A stretch of 64,000 nt of DNA from Thioalkalivibrio sulfidiphilus HL-EbGr7 (GTDB lineage: Bacteria; Pseudomonadota; Gammaproteobacteria; Ectothiorhodospirales; Ectothiorhodospiraceae), in assembly GCF_000021985.1 (NCBI RefSeq), contig NC_011901.1, positions 806,001 through 870,000 of the forward strand, read 5' to 3'. Below the pieces are notes generated by a model. It was not told the DNA's origin. It ran no database searches and was given only the letters and a program-made list of their open reading frames with translations. Both the position numbers and the translations under genes were made by a program. Below, piece after piece: positions 30,026-40,722 of this stretch (within the stretch, counting starts at the first letter, position 1; each line of letters opens with the position of its first letter).

Positions 30026-30943
30026 ATGAACATCATCTTTCTCAGCCGAAGCGGCACCTGCCGCAAGTGTCTGGACCTGCATTCCTGGCGAGTGCGGGCC
30101 GTGGCTGTGATGGTCATCGGCGGCCTCCTGTCCCTGGTGGCGGCGGCGGGTTTCCATGCCGGCGCCCGTCATGCAGATCCCCAACAGTTCATCGTCGCCT
30201 GGGAGGAGGAAATCCGTCTCCAGCGCGAGGCCCTGCGCACGGCCAGGGAAGCCACCCAGGCTGACATCGACGCCCTGACTATCCGCCTGGCCGAACTGCA
30301 GGCCCGCGCCACCCGCCTGGACGCCCTGGGCGGCAAACTGGTCAACATGGCCGGTCTGGATGACGGCGAGTTCGATTTCAGCAGCATTCCCGGCGTGGGC
30401 GGTCCCGAGATGGCCGAACCAGGTGTGGGGCATGCCCCGGACCTGATCGCCCAGCTGGACGGTCTGGACAGCCTGCTGGAGGAACGGGAGTCCCAGCTGG
30501 GCCTGCTGGATCGCATGATCCTCAACCGCCAGCTCCAGGAAGAGGTGACCCCGGCGGGCCGGCCCGTGAACCAGGGCTGGATTTCCTCCAGCTACGGCAT
30601 GCGCAACGACCCCTTCACGGGGCGCCGCGTAATGCACCGAGGTGTCGATTTCGCCGGCCGGCCAGGCAGTGACGTGATCGCCGTGGCCGGTGGCATCGTC
30701 ACCACTGCCGGCAAGCGCAACGTGTTCGGATACCTGGTGGAGATCGACCACGGCAACGGCTTCGTCACCCGCTACGCCCACAACAAGAAACTGTTGGTGG
30801 AGACGGGCGAGACGGTGCGCAAGGGTCAGGTGATCGCCCTGCTGGGCGAGACCGGTCGCGCAACCGGTCCCCACGTGCATTTCGAGGTGCTGGAAAACGG
30901 CCGGCACATCAATCCCTCCCGCTTCATCCGCGCCTCCCGCTGA
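30026..30943 (+). CDS. membrane-anchored LytM/M23 family metallopeptidase
   Basis: The protein has 305 residues: one N-terminal membrane helix (about 27-48), a periplasmic coiled-coil (about 58-110, then 140-180) and a C-terminal LytM domain from about 195. Zinc ligands typical of active M23 peptidases are present: H204 and D208 in MHRGVDF, and the HxH pair H283/H285 in GPHVHFEV. It is therefore probably an active peptidoglycan DD-endopeptidase acting in the periplasm rather than a degenerate EnvC-type activator. It lies just upstream of secA, where E. coli has secM. Confidence 0.88.
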   Translation: MNIIFLSRSGTCRKCLDLHSWRVRAVAVMVIGGLLSLVAAAGFHAGARHADPQQFIVAWEEEIRLQREALRTAREATQADIDALTIRLAELQARATRLDALGGKLVNMAGLDDGEFDFSSIPGVGGPEMAEPGVGHAPDLIAQLDGLDSLLEERESQLGLLDRMILNRQLQEEVTPAGRPVNQGWISSSYGMRNDPFTGRRVMHRGVDFAGRPGSDVIAVAGGIVTTAGKRNVFGYLVEIDHGNGFVTRYAHNKKLLVETGETVRKGQVIALLGETGRATGPHVHFEVLENGRHINPSRFIRASR

Positions 30944-31084
30944 ACCGGCCTGCCCGGCGCGGGTCTACCCGCTGCACTGCCAACCACCCCGGGCCGCTGA
31001 CCGCAGGGCCGCCCATGGGTTATCATGTCCGACGCAAAGCCGCCCCCGTGGTGGTCCATCCCAACAACGTAAAAGTCCCCATCC

Positions 31085-33860
<2,776 letters not shown>

Positions 33861-33862
<2 letters not shown>

Positions 33863-34018
33863 AGGCGCTAGAGACAAGATGCAGGAAGGCGCCAGAGACG
33901 AGATGCAAGTGACAAGAGGCAAGTAAAGACATGATTCATTTGTTTCATCGCCATCGATTCTGACGCCAGCCACGCTCTTCTTGTCTCTTGTATCTAGCCA
34001 CTTGTCTCTAGCGCCTTC
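33861..34018. repeat. inverted word repeat filling the secA-argJ gap exactly
   Basis: Arms of 18 bases, GAAGGCGCTAGAGACAAG at 33861-33878 and its exact complement at 34001-34018, bound the element. Inside, further words GAGACAAGATGCA and CTTGTCTCTTGTATCTAG continue the arms imperfectly. The element begins inside the secA stop codon and ends on the base before the argJ ATG. A one-armed relative is at 39447-39506. Confidence 0.88.
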
Positions 34019-35230
34019 ATGCCTATCAATCTGACTGAACCCACTGAACTGCTCCCCGTGCCCGGCATGCGCCTGGGCGCCGTGGCCGCCGGCATCCGCT
34101 ACAAGGAGCGCCGTGACCTGGTGCTGATGGAGCTGGCCCCGTCCGCCAGTGCCGCCGCGGTGTTCACCCGCAACGCCTTCTGTGCCGCGCCCGTGATCGT
34201 GGCTCGTGAGCATCTGGCCGGGGGCGCCATCCGCTACCTGCTCATCAACTCCGGCAATGCCAATGCCGGCACCGGAGAGCGCGGCCTGGCGGATGCCCGC
34301 GCCAGCTGCGCCCACGTGGCGGAGGTGACGGGTTGCGAGGCGACGCAGGTGATGCCGTTCTCCACTGGCGTGATCGGCGAGCCGCTGCCCGTGCCCCGCA
34401 TCCGCGATGCTTTGCCGGCGCTGGCCGCGTCCCTGAAAGAGGATGCCTGGATCGACGCCATGCGCGCCATCATGACCACGGACACTGTGGGCAAGGGCAT
34501 GAGCCGGCAGGTCACCCTGTCCGGCGGCACGGTGACGCTCACCGGCATCGCCAAGGGCTCGGGCATGATTCGGCCGGACATGGCAACCATGCTGGCCTAT
34601 CTCGGCACTGACGCGGCCATCCCCGCCGGCGAGTTGCAGGCCATGCTCAGCGAGGCGGTGGACACGAGCTTCAACTGCATCACCGTGGATGGTGACACCT
34701 CCACCAACGACGCCTGCGTGCTCTGCGCGACGGGCGCGAGCGGTGTGCAGCTGGTGTCTGACGAGGACCGGCGCGCGTTCCGCGAGGTGTTGCAGGCGGT
34801 CTGCGATCATCTTGCCCAGGCCATCGTGCGCGACGGCGAGGGTGCGACGAAGTTCATCACCATCCAGGTGAACAGTGCCGGCAGCCGCGAGGAGGCACGC
34901 CTGGTGGCCGACGCCGTGGCCCACTCCCCCCTGGTCAAGACGGCCCTGTTTGCCTCCGATCCCAACTGGGGCCGCATCCTGGCCGCGGTGGGCCGCGCGG
35001 GGGTGCAGGGCCTGGATGTGAACAGGGTCAGCCTGCACGTGGGCGATGTGCTCATTGCCGAACACGGCGGGCGCGCAGCCAGTTACACGGAAGAGGCCGG
35101 CAAGCGGGTCATGGCAGAGGCGGAGATCCCTATCCGCATCGGTCTCGGCCGGGGTACGGCCAGTGCCACGGTCTACACCTGTGATCTGTCCTTCGACTAC
35201 GTGCGCATCAACGCGGAGTATCGGTCGTAA
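34019..35230 (+). CDS. argJ: bifunctional ornithine acetyltransferase / N-acetylglutamate synthase
   Basis: ArgJ transfers the acetyl group from N-acetylornithine to glutamate in the cyclic arginine pathway. It has 403 residues and, as in the family, should cleave itself between A189 and T190 in DMATMLAYLGTDA, where the threonine becomes the N-terminal nucleophile of the beta subunit. Other family blocks are NSGNANAGTG, VMPFSTGVIGEPLP, DGDTSTNDAC and DPNWGRILAAVGRAG. Oddly, no Shine-Dalgarno sequence precedes the ATG, because a repeat arm ends directly at the start codon. Confidence 0.95.
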   Translation: MPINLTEPTELLPVPGMRLGAVAAGIRYKERRDLVLMELAPSASAAAVFTRNAFCAAPVIVAREHLAGGAIRYLLINSGNANAGTGERGLADARASCAHVAEVTGCEATQVMPFSTGVIGEPLPVPRIRDALPALAASLKEDAWIDAMRAIMTTDTVGKGMSRQVTLSGGTVTLTGIAKGSGMIRPDMATMLAYLGTDAAIPAGELQAMLSEAVDTSFNCITVDGDTSTNDACVLCATGASGVQLVSDEDRRAFREVLQAVCDHLAQAIVRDGEGATKFITIQVNSAGSREEARLVADAVAHSPLVKTALFASDPNWGRILAAVGRAGVQGLDVNRVSLHVGDVLIAEHGGRAASYTEEAGKRVMAEAEIPIRIGLGRGTASATVYTCDLSFDYVRINAEYRS

Positions 35231-35350
35231 GGCGTAAGGGGTAAGGTGAAAGGCGTATTTTACCTAAGGCGGTATGCCCCTTCCCCCTCATGGGGTAGGG
35301 CCGGGGCGAGGGTGGTTTTACGCCTCTCTCCTCTCACCTGACACCTCACG
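35228..35350. repeat. degenerate inverted word repeat between argJ and the Nudix gene (GTAAGGCGTAAGG family)
   Basis: The left words GTAAGGCGTAAGGGGTAAGG begin at the argJ stop codon. The right part (35318-35350) carries loosely complementary words such as TACGCCTCTCTCCTCTCACC. Between them is a CCCCTTCCCCCTCATGGGG-type palindromic stretch (about 35278-35300). The arms are only partly complementary. Confidence 0.55.
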
Positions 35351-35355
35351 GCTTC

Positions 35356-36318
35356 ATGGTGCCAATGTCCAATCACTCGCTCCCCGTGCAGGTGGCCGTG
35401 GCCGCCATCATCAACGCCCATGACGAGGTGCTCATCGCGCGTCGCCCGGAGGGTGTGCACCAGGGCGGGCTTTGGGAATTTCCCGGCGGCAAGATGGAGC
35501 CGGGTGAAACCCTGGACCAGGCACTCGCCCGGGAGCTGCGCGAGGAACTCGGCATCGCGCCGCTCCGTTCCCGCCCCCTGATTACCATCCATCACGACTA
35601 TGGCGACAAGCGCGTATGCCTTCGGGTGTGCCGGGTGGAGTCCTTCAGCGGGGTACCCCATGGTCGCGAAGGACAACCTCTGCGCTGGGTCTCGGTGGGT
35701 GCGCTGCAGGCGTTTGAATTCCCCGCCGCCAACCGACCCATCATCAGCGCGCTGCAGTTGCCGGACCGCTATCTCATCACACCGGATCCCGGCACCCAGA
35801 CCGCTGCGTTCATCAAGTATCTCGAACGGCGCCTGAGTGCGGGCGACGTCACTCTGTTGCAGTTGCGCGCCCCCTCCCTGGATGAACAGGCCTACAGCAC
35901 GCTGGCTGCTGAGGTCATTGCCTTGGCCCGGGATCTGGGCTTGCGTGTGCTGCTCAATGCGGAGGTCTCTACGGCCAGGCAACTCGGCGCGCACGGCGTC
36001 CATCTCAATGGCTTGCGTCTCAGTCGCTGGTCTGCGCAGCAGACCGAAGGTCTGCTGGTGTCGGCCTCGGTGCATGATGAGACCCAGCTGACGCAGGCGC
36101 GCGGCGCGGACTTCATCGTCGTCTCTCCGGTCATGGCCACGGCGAGTCATCCTGACGCGACGCCCATCGGGTGGACCGGGTTCCAGGATCTGGCAGAGCG
36201 TGCCGCTATGCCCGTCTATGCCCTGGGCGGGATGAGCGTCGATGACATCGAGCGCGCCAGGCTCCATGGTGGCCAGGGTATTGCCGCGATTCGCGGCCTT
36301 TGGGAGATGAAGCCGTGA
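35356..36318 (+). CDS. Nudix hydrolase (MutT-like) fused to a ThiE-like domain
   Basis: The N-terminal half (residues 10-135) is a MutT-type Nudix domain with a perfect Nudix box GX5EX7REUXEEXGU at 45-67 (GGKMEPGETLDQ then ARELREELGI). It is probably an 8-oxo-dGTP diphosphatase that cleans the nucleotide pool. The C-terminal half (about 140-320) has the TIM-barrel pattern of thiamine-phosphate synthase (YLITPDPG, VTLLQLRAPSLDEQAY, GAHGVHLN, VYALGGMSVDDI). The substrate-binding ND and GQxD motifs and the TxTK loop are missing, so thiamine synthesis is unlikely. Such fusions next to argJ are known in Gammaproteobacteria. The start may be ATG 35356 or 35365. Confidence 0.9.
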   Translation: MVPMSNHSLPVQVAVAAIINAHDEVLIARRPEGVHQGGLWEFPGGKMEPGETLDQALARELREELGIAPLRSRPLITIHHDYGDKRVCLRVCRVESFSGVPHGREGQPLRWVSVGALQAFEFPAANRPIISALQLPDRYLITPDPGTQTAAFIKYLERRLSAGDVTLLQLRAPSLDEQAYSTLAAEVIALARDLGLRVLLNAEVSTARQLGAHGVHLNGLRLSRWSAQQTEGLLVSASVHDETQLTQARGADFIVVSPVMATASHPDATPIGWTGFQDLAERAAMPVYALGGMSVDDIERARLHGGQGIAAIRGLWEMKP

Positions 36319-36788
36319 AGGCAGGCTATTGGGTCGGGGCCGTGCTGGTGCTTGCGATGGGCGCTGTCGGGTACTGGCTGGGTGGAGCGGGGGGCATCGT
36401 GGATCAGGGGGGCGGCTGGCAGGATGAACAGGCGCGGCTGCTGGAGGCCGATGCACCGTGTACCCTGGATGCATCCGGTTGCCGGTTCATTGCGGATGAC
36501 CAGGTGATGACCGTGCGTGTCCAGGATCCGATCCGTCCGCTGGTACCCTTCAAGGTCTATCTGGAAACGACCCGCAGCCCGGAAATGGCCGAGGTGCGTT
36601 TCACCATGGACGACATGGACATGGGCATCAACCAGTTCCGGTTTTCGCCGGTCTCCGAGGGGCTCTGGGAATCCACGGCGGTGCTGCCGGTCTGCACCGT
36701 GGACCGGGCGGACTGGCGCGCCACCTTCCGGATGAAACTGGATGGGGAGTACTACCGCATGGATGTGGTGTTCGAGGCGGGACGGTGA
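36315..36788 (+). CDS. membrane-anchored periplasmic protein, function unknown
   Basis: The protein has 157 residues from a GTG at 36315 that overlaps the preceding stop (GTGA), so it is coupled to the Nudix-ThiE gene. One N-terminal membrane helix (about 5-28, VLVLAMGAVGYWLGGAGG) is followed by a soluble domain with a cysteine pair CTLDASGC (residues ~50-57) and a third Cys in LPVCTVDRADW. The beta-rich stretch with MDDMDMGINQFRF and LWESTAVLPVC loosely resembles FixH/YtkA-like copper-associated domains. I would not name it more precisely. Confidence 0.8.
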   Translation: MKAGYWVGAVLVLAMGAVGYWLGGAGGIVDQGGGWQDEQARLLEADAPCTLDASGCRFIADDQVMTVRVQDPIRPLVPFKVYLETTRSPEMAEVRFTMDDMDMGINQFRFSPVSEGLWESTAVLPVCTVDRADWRATFRMKLDGEYYRMDVVFEAGR

Positions 36789-36803
36789 GGGGGATGTCTC
36801 AGG

Positions 36804-36873
36804 CGTAGGTCGGCCTTCAGGCCGACAGCGATGGCTCCGATGTCAGCGGCGTCGGCCTGAAGGCCGACCTACG
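36804..36873. repeat. perfect 23-bp inverted repeat (CGTAGGTCGGCCTTCAGG family) between convergent genes
   Basis: The arms at 36804-36826 and 36851-36873 are exactly complementary over 23 bases with a 24-base loop. Each arm itself contains a small palindrome (GGCCTTCAGGCC-like). It sits between the ends of the plus-strand membrane protein gene and minus-strand zapD, a position where a two-way terminator is needed. Confidence 0.9.
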
Positions 36874-36916
36874 TTATGACACAGTTGAGTCTGCCGATTA
36901 CTTGCCCGGTACATGC

Positions 36917-37759
36917 CTAAATGGCGCAACAGGTCAGCTCGAAGCTCACGTCCTGGTCGCACTGTTTCGCCCGGTTGCGCATGTCGCCGGGCTTGAGGAA
37001 GCGCACGGAGAAGCGCTGACGACCGGCGCTGATCTCCGGGTAGCAAGGGTTGTCGGCGGGCAGGCTGATGCGAATCATCTGCCAGGGGATGCTGCCGTCC
37101 AGGCTCTGTTCGTAGAAACCCTGACGGGCCACGGCCTTGCGGGGCTCTGCGCTGTTGCGGATCAGCTTGAGTACCAGGCGCACGGCTTCGTGGATCTCGT
37201 GGAAGGGCGCAGACCATTCCTTGAGCAGGGTGCGGCGCTCCGAGACGGGGCGGGACAGCCAGTAGTGGTAGGCGGGCAGGTCGAAGTCGCAGGTGCCGCC
37301 GGGTATGGCGTTGCGCTGGCGGATGCTGCCGAAGAAGTCGTTGCTCTTGATCTGCTGGTCCAGCTGGCCGTTGATGGTGTGGATCTGCTCGATCAGACGG
37401 CGCTGCTGGTCGATCACGCCGGTGAGCCGGTCCTGGTCCACGCTGGGCTCCACGGTCAGGCGGCTCAGGTTGGCGATCTGACGCTCCAGTTCCTTCATCA
37501 GTTCGCGCTTGAGGTCCACCCGGTTGGTCAGGTCGAGGATCTCGATCAGGGTGGTCAGGGCGAAGTGGGTCTCGAAGCCGCCGTTGCCCTGCACGGCAAA
37601 CTGGAAGCGGTGCATGAGCTCTTCCAGGCGCATGAACAGGCGCATGCGCTCCAGCAGGGGCTGCTCGTAGGTAATGGAGTCGCTCACCGGCGTGACGGTC
37701 GGGGATTCATGGAGGACATATTCGTTATTTTCTACCTTGAGTGCGAAATTCACAAACAT
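36917..37759 (-). CDS. zapD: cell division protein ZapD
   Basis: ZapD is a cytoplasmic protein that crosslinks FtsZ filaments. The conserved ZapD core begins ITYEQPLLERMRLFMRLEELMHR and includes the long helices (LIEILDLTNRVDLKRELMKELERQ) and the beta-strand domain ending IRISLPADNPCYPEISAGRQRF. The ATG at 37759 is preceded by GGAGAGG on the minus strand and gives 280 residues, about 30 longer than usual. A GTG at 37687 (VSDSITYEQ) would give 256 residues and the usual N-terminus but has no visible ribosome-binding site. It is in a coaE-zapD unit. Confidence 0.9.
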   Translation of the reverse strand: MFVNFALKVENNEYVLHESPTVTPVSDSITYEQPLLERMRLFMRLEELMHRFQFAVQGNGGFETHFALTTLIEILDLTNRVDLKRELMKELERQIANLSRLTVEPSVDQDRLTGVIDQQRRLIEQIHTINGQLDQQIKSNDFFGSIRQRNAIPGGTCDFDLPAYHYWLSRPVSERRTLLKEWSAPFHEIHEAVRLVLKLIRNSAEPRKAVARQGFYEQSLDGSIPWQMIRISLPADNPCYPEISAGRQRFSVRFLKPGDMRNRAKQCDQDVSFELTCCAI

Positions 37760-37795
37760 GTCGTCATTCCTCTCCTGAATTCCCCTGTCGGGCGC

Positions 37796-38401
37796 CTATC
37801 CTCCGTTGCGCGCAAGCTCCAGATAGTGCCGGTGCAGCGTTTCCACCTGTGCCTCGAGCGCCACGAGATCCCCGCTGTTGTCGATCACGTCGTCCGCCAG
37901 CGCAAGCCGTTGTGCCCGGCTGGCCTGAGCGGCGAGGATGGCCAGAGCATCGTCCCGTGAGATCCCGTCCCGCGACATGGTCCGCTCTACCTGAAGGGCT
38001 TCGGGGCAGTCCACCACCAGAACGCGATCCACGGTTTCCCGGAGGCCTGACTCTACCAGCAGGGGTATGCTCATGATGCAGTAGGGCGAGCCCAGACCGG
38101 TCTGTTGCCGGTTCATTTCGGCCCTGATCTTAGGGTGCAGCAGTGTTTCCAATCTGTGACGGGCTTGGATGTTTGCGAACACCAGCCGACGAAGGGCCTT
38201 CCTGTCCAGACCGCCGGTCATCGGATCGCGGATCTCATCACCGAATTCATCGAGCACTTCCTGTGTGGCGGGCGCATCCGGTGCGAGCAGTTCGCGGGCG
38301 ATCACATCCGCGTCGATGACCGGAATGCCGCGTTCAGCGAACAAGCGAGTCACGGCGCTCTTGCCGCTGCCGATGCCACCTGTGAGTCCGATGCGAAGCA
38401 T
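37796..38401 (-). CDS. coaE: dephospho-CoA kinase
   Basis: CoaE performs the last step of coenzyme A synthesis, phosphorylating the 3'-OH of dephospho-CoA. It has 201 residues from the ATG at 38401 (MLRIGLTGGIGSGKS). The P-loop is at residues 5-13; VIDADVIARELL and LETLLHPKIRAEM follow, then the lid region VERTMSRDGISRDDALAIL. The upstream start at 38425 reads through a repeat and is rejected. It belongs to the pilD-coaE-zapD minus-strand series. Confidence 0.95.
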   Translation of the reverse strand: MLRIGLTGGIGSGKSAVTRLFAERGIPVIDADVIARELLAPDAPATQEVLDEFGDEIRDPMTGGLDRKALRRLVFANIQARHRLETLLHPKIRAEMNRQQTGLGSPYCIMSIPLLVESGLRETVDRVLVVDCPEALQVERTMSRDGISRDDALAILAAQASRAQRLALADDVIDNSGDLVALEAQVETLHRHYLELARNGG

Positions 38402-38413
38402 GATCAGGGCACA

Positions 38414-38512
38414 TTTAAAATTCAAGATTCAAAATTCAAAGTTGGCCCGGAGATACTCTTCTCGCAGTGTACCTCGTGATCCGCCTTTGAATTTTGAATC
38501 TTGAATTTTAAA
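38414..38512. repeat. perfect 28-bp inverted repeat (TTCAAGATTCAAAATTCAAA family)
   Basis: The arms at 38414-38441 and 38485-38512 are exactly complementary and made of TTGAAT/ATTCAA words, unusually AT-rich for this chromosome. The spacer is 43 bases, and the right side continues with further words to about 38526. It fills the gap between the pilD stop and the coaE start. Confidence 0.9.
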
Positions 38513-38531
38513 TTTCGAATTGTGAATCCTC

Positions 38532-39401
38532 CTACCCGAGGTACAGCGCCATGATGTCGTTGCCCCACAGCAGCGCGATCCAGCCGGCCGCTGCCAGGTA
38601 GGGGCCGAAGGGCATGGGATGGGCGCGGTCGCGGCCGCGGAACAGGATCAGCGCGATGCCCACCACGGCGCCTACCAGGGATGAGAGCAGGATCACCAGG
38701 GGCAGCAGCTGCCAGCCGAGCCAGGCGCCGATGAGGGCGAAGAGCTTGAAGTCGCCGAAGCCCATGCCTTCCTTGCCGGTGAGCAGCTTGAAGCCGTGAT
38801 ACACCAGCCAGAGGCTCAGGTAACCGGCCACGGCGCCGATCAGGCTGCTGGTGGCGTCGGTGAACAGGCCGCCCAGGTTGAGTAACAGGCCGATCCAGAG
38901 GAAGGGCAGGGTGATGCTGTCCGGGAGCAGGGTGGTGCGCAGGTCGATGACCGCCAGCGCGATCAGTGCCCAGGTGAGCAGCAGCGCGGCCCCCGACTGC
39001 CAGGTGAAGCCGAAGTGCCAGACCACTACCACGGACAACAGAGCCGTGGCCGCCTCCACCAGCGGGTAGCGCAGCGGAATCGAGGTGCCGCACTCGCTGC
39101 AACGGCCGCGCAGGAGCAGGTAGCTGAGGATCGGGATGTTCTCCAGCGCGGTGATCTTGTGACCGCACTGGGGACAGGCGGAACGGGGGCTCCAGAGGTT
39201 GTAGGCGGGCCCCTGCTCGGCTGGCGCAAGCGTCTGGCCCTCGGCGTACAGGAATTCCGTGGCTTCACGCCGCCACTGCCGCTCCATCATCACCGGCAGA
39301 CGATGAATCACCACATTGAGAAAGCTGCCCACCAGCAGGCTGAACAGTGCGGTGACGGTCAGCAGTGCCGCCGTGCTGGTTTGCAGGAGTTCAATCATCA
39401 A
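38532..39401 (-). CDS. pilD: type IV prepilin peptidase / N-methyltransferase
   Basis: PilD is an inner-membrane aspartyl protease that removes the leader of PilA-type prepilins and methylates the new N-terminal phenylalanine. It has 289 residues. The cytoplasmic zinc domain has C76/C79 (CPQC) and C101/C104 (CSEC). The catalytic aspartates are D153 (AVIDLRT) and D217 in the GMGFGDFKL motif at 212-220. About eight membrane helices are visible. It is downstream of pilB and pilC, the standard order. Confidence 0.95.
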   Translation of the reverse strand: MMIELLQTSTAALLTVTALFSLLVGSFLNVVIHRLPVMMERQWRREATEFLYAEGQTLAPAEQGPAYNLWSPRSACPQCGHKITALENIPILSYLLLRGRCSECGTSIPLRYPLVEAATALLSVVVVWHFGFTWQSGAALLLTWALIALAVIDLRTTLLPDSITLPFLWIGLLLNLGGLFTDATSSLIGAVAGYLSLWLVYHGFKLLTGKEGMGFGDFKLFALIGAWLGWQLLPLVILLSSLVGAVVGIALILFRGRDRAHPMPFGPYLAAAGWIALLWGNDIMALYLG

Positions 39402-39446
39402 TATGGCCCGACGGAAAGCGAACAGCGATGGGTGCGCTGATCAAGG

Positions 39447-39506
39447 CGCGAGAGATTCTAGTGATTTCTTGTCTCTAGCAACTTGCATCTTGTCTCTAGT
39501 GCTTTC
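39447..39506. repeat. one-armed CTTGTCTCTAG word repeat between pilC and pilD
   Basis: Words CTTGTCTCTAGCAACTTG and CATCTTGTCTCTAGTGC abut the pilC stop codon. They match the right arm of the secA-argJ element. A degenerate partner (GCGCGAGAGATTCTAG) is at the pilD side. Confidence 0.6.
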
Positions 39507-40718
39507 CTACACCACTGCGCCCAGCTGGAAGATCGGCAGGTACATGGCAATCACAAGGCCGCCCACCACGACGCCCAGGAAGGCCATGATCATGGGCTCC
39601 ATGAGGCTCGAGAGGCTGTCCACCATGTTGTCCACTTCTTCCTCGTAGAAGTCGGCGACCTTGTCCAACATGTCGTCCAGGGCACCGGATTCCTCGCCGA
39701 TGGCCACCATCTGGACCACCATGTTGGGGAACAGGGCCGTGTTGCGCATGGCGGCCTGAAGCTGAGTGCCGGCGGCGGTTTCGTCTCGGATGCGCAAGGT
39801 GGCCTCGCGGTACAGGGCATTGCCGGTTGCGCCGGCCACGGATTCCATGGCTTCCACCAGCGGCACGCCGGCTGCGAACATGGTGGAGAGTGTACGTGCG
39901 AATCGGGCGATGGAGGCCTTGCGCAGCAGCTCTCCGATGACGGGAATCTTGAGAGACATGAGATCCAGCCAGCGCCGGAAACCGGGAGAACGTAAATGGG
40001 CCTGCTTGAAGAGCACAACGGCACCAATCAATCCGCCGAAGATTGCCCACCAATAGGATTGGAAGAACTCAGAAATACCGATCACGAACTGGGTGAAAAC
40101 GGGCAGGTCTGCGCCAAATCCCTGAAACAGGTCCTGGAACTGGGGTACCACGAATATCAGAAGAATTGCGGTCACGATGAAAGCCACCACCAGCACCGCA
40201 GTGGGGTAGAACAGGGCCTTTTTGATCTTGGCTTTGAGGGACTCGGTCTTTTCCTTGTAGGTGGCGATCTTGTCCAGGAGGGTTTCGAGTGCGCCGGCCT
40301 GTTCGCCGGCATTGACCAGGTTGACCACAAGGTCGTCGAAGTACTTGGGGTGCTTGCCCAGTGCCGCAGAGAAGGTCGTGCCACCTTCCACGTCGGACTT
40401 CATGGCCAGGATCAGCTCCTGCATGGAGGGGTTTTCATGTCCTCTTCCGACGATGTCAAAGGCCTGTACCAGGGGCACGCCTGCTTCCATCATGGTGGCC
40501 ATCTGGCGCAAAAAGACGGCGATATCCTTCGGAACAATCTTTTTCTTGCCGCCGAATAGTGATTTGGGCTTTTTGCGGACCCTGGTCGGGTTAATGCCCT
40601 GACGACGAAGTTCCGCGCGGGCGAGGAGTTCGCTGGTCGCGGTGGTCTCGCCCTTGACTCGACTGCCCTTCTTGTCGAGTCCTTCCCACTGGAAGGTGAT
40701 GTTCTGGGTCTCGGCCAT
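39507..40718 (-). CDS. pilC: type IV pilus inner-membrane platform protein
   Basis: PilC is the polytopic platform on which the PilB ATPase acts. It has 403 residues with two GspF domains: the first around 70-195 (FLRQMATMMEAGVPLVQAFDI), the second around 270-390 (FARTLSTMFAAGVPLVEAMESV, ending with MVDSLSSLMEPMIMAFLGVVVG). Three membrane helices are visible (about 170-195, 215-245, 375-395). The start lies four bases after the pilB stop. Confidence 0.95.
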   Translation of the reverse strand: MAETQNITFQWEGLDKKGSRVKGETTATSELLARAELRRQGINPTRVRKKPKSLFGGKKKIVPKDIAVFLRQMATMMEAGVPLVQAFDIVGRGHENPSMQELILAMKSDVEGGTTFSAALGKHPKYFDDLVVNLVNAGEQAGALETLLDKIATYKEKTESLKAKIKKALFYPTAVLVVAFIVTAILLIFVVPQFQDLFQGFGADLPVFTQFVIGISEFFQSYWWAIFGGLIGAVVLFKQAHLRSPGFRRWLDLMSLKIPVIGELLRKASIARFARTLSTMFAAGVPLVEAMESVAGATGNALYREATLRIRDETAAGTQLQAAMRNTALFPNMVVQMVAIGEESGALDDMLDKVADFYEEEVDNMVDSLSSLMEPMIMAFLGVVVGGLVIAMYLPIFQLGAVV

Positions 40719-40722
40719 CGGT

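Noticed and set aside
31021-31084. Riboswitch or secretion-arrest leader before secA
   Set aside because: Only about 140 bases separate the peptidase and secA, with no conserved structure or arrest-peptide frame that I can see.
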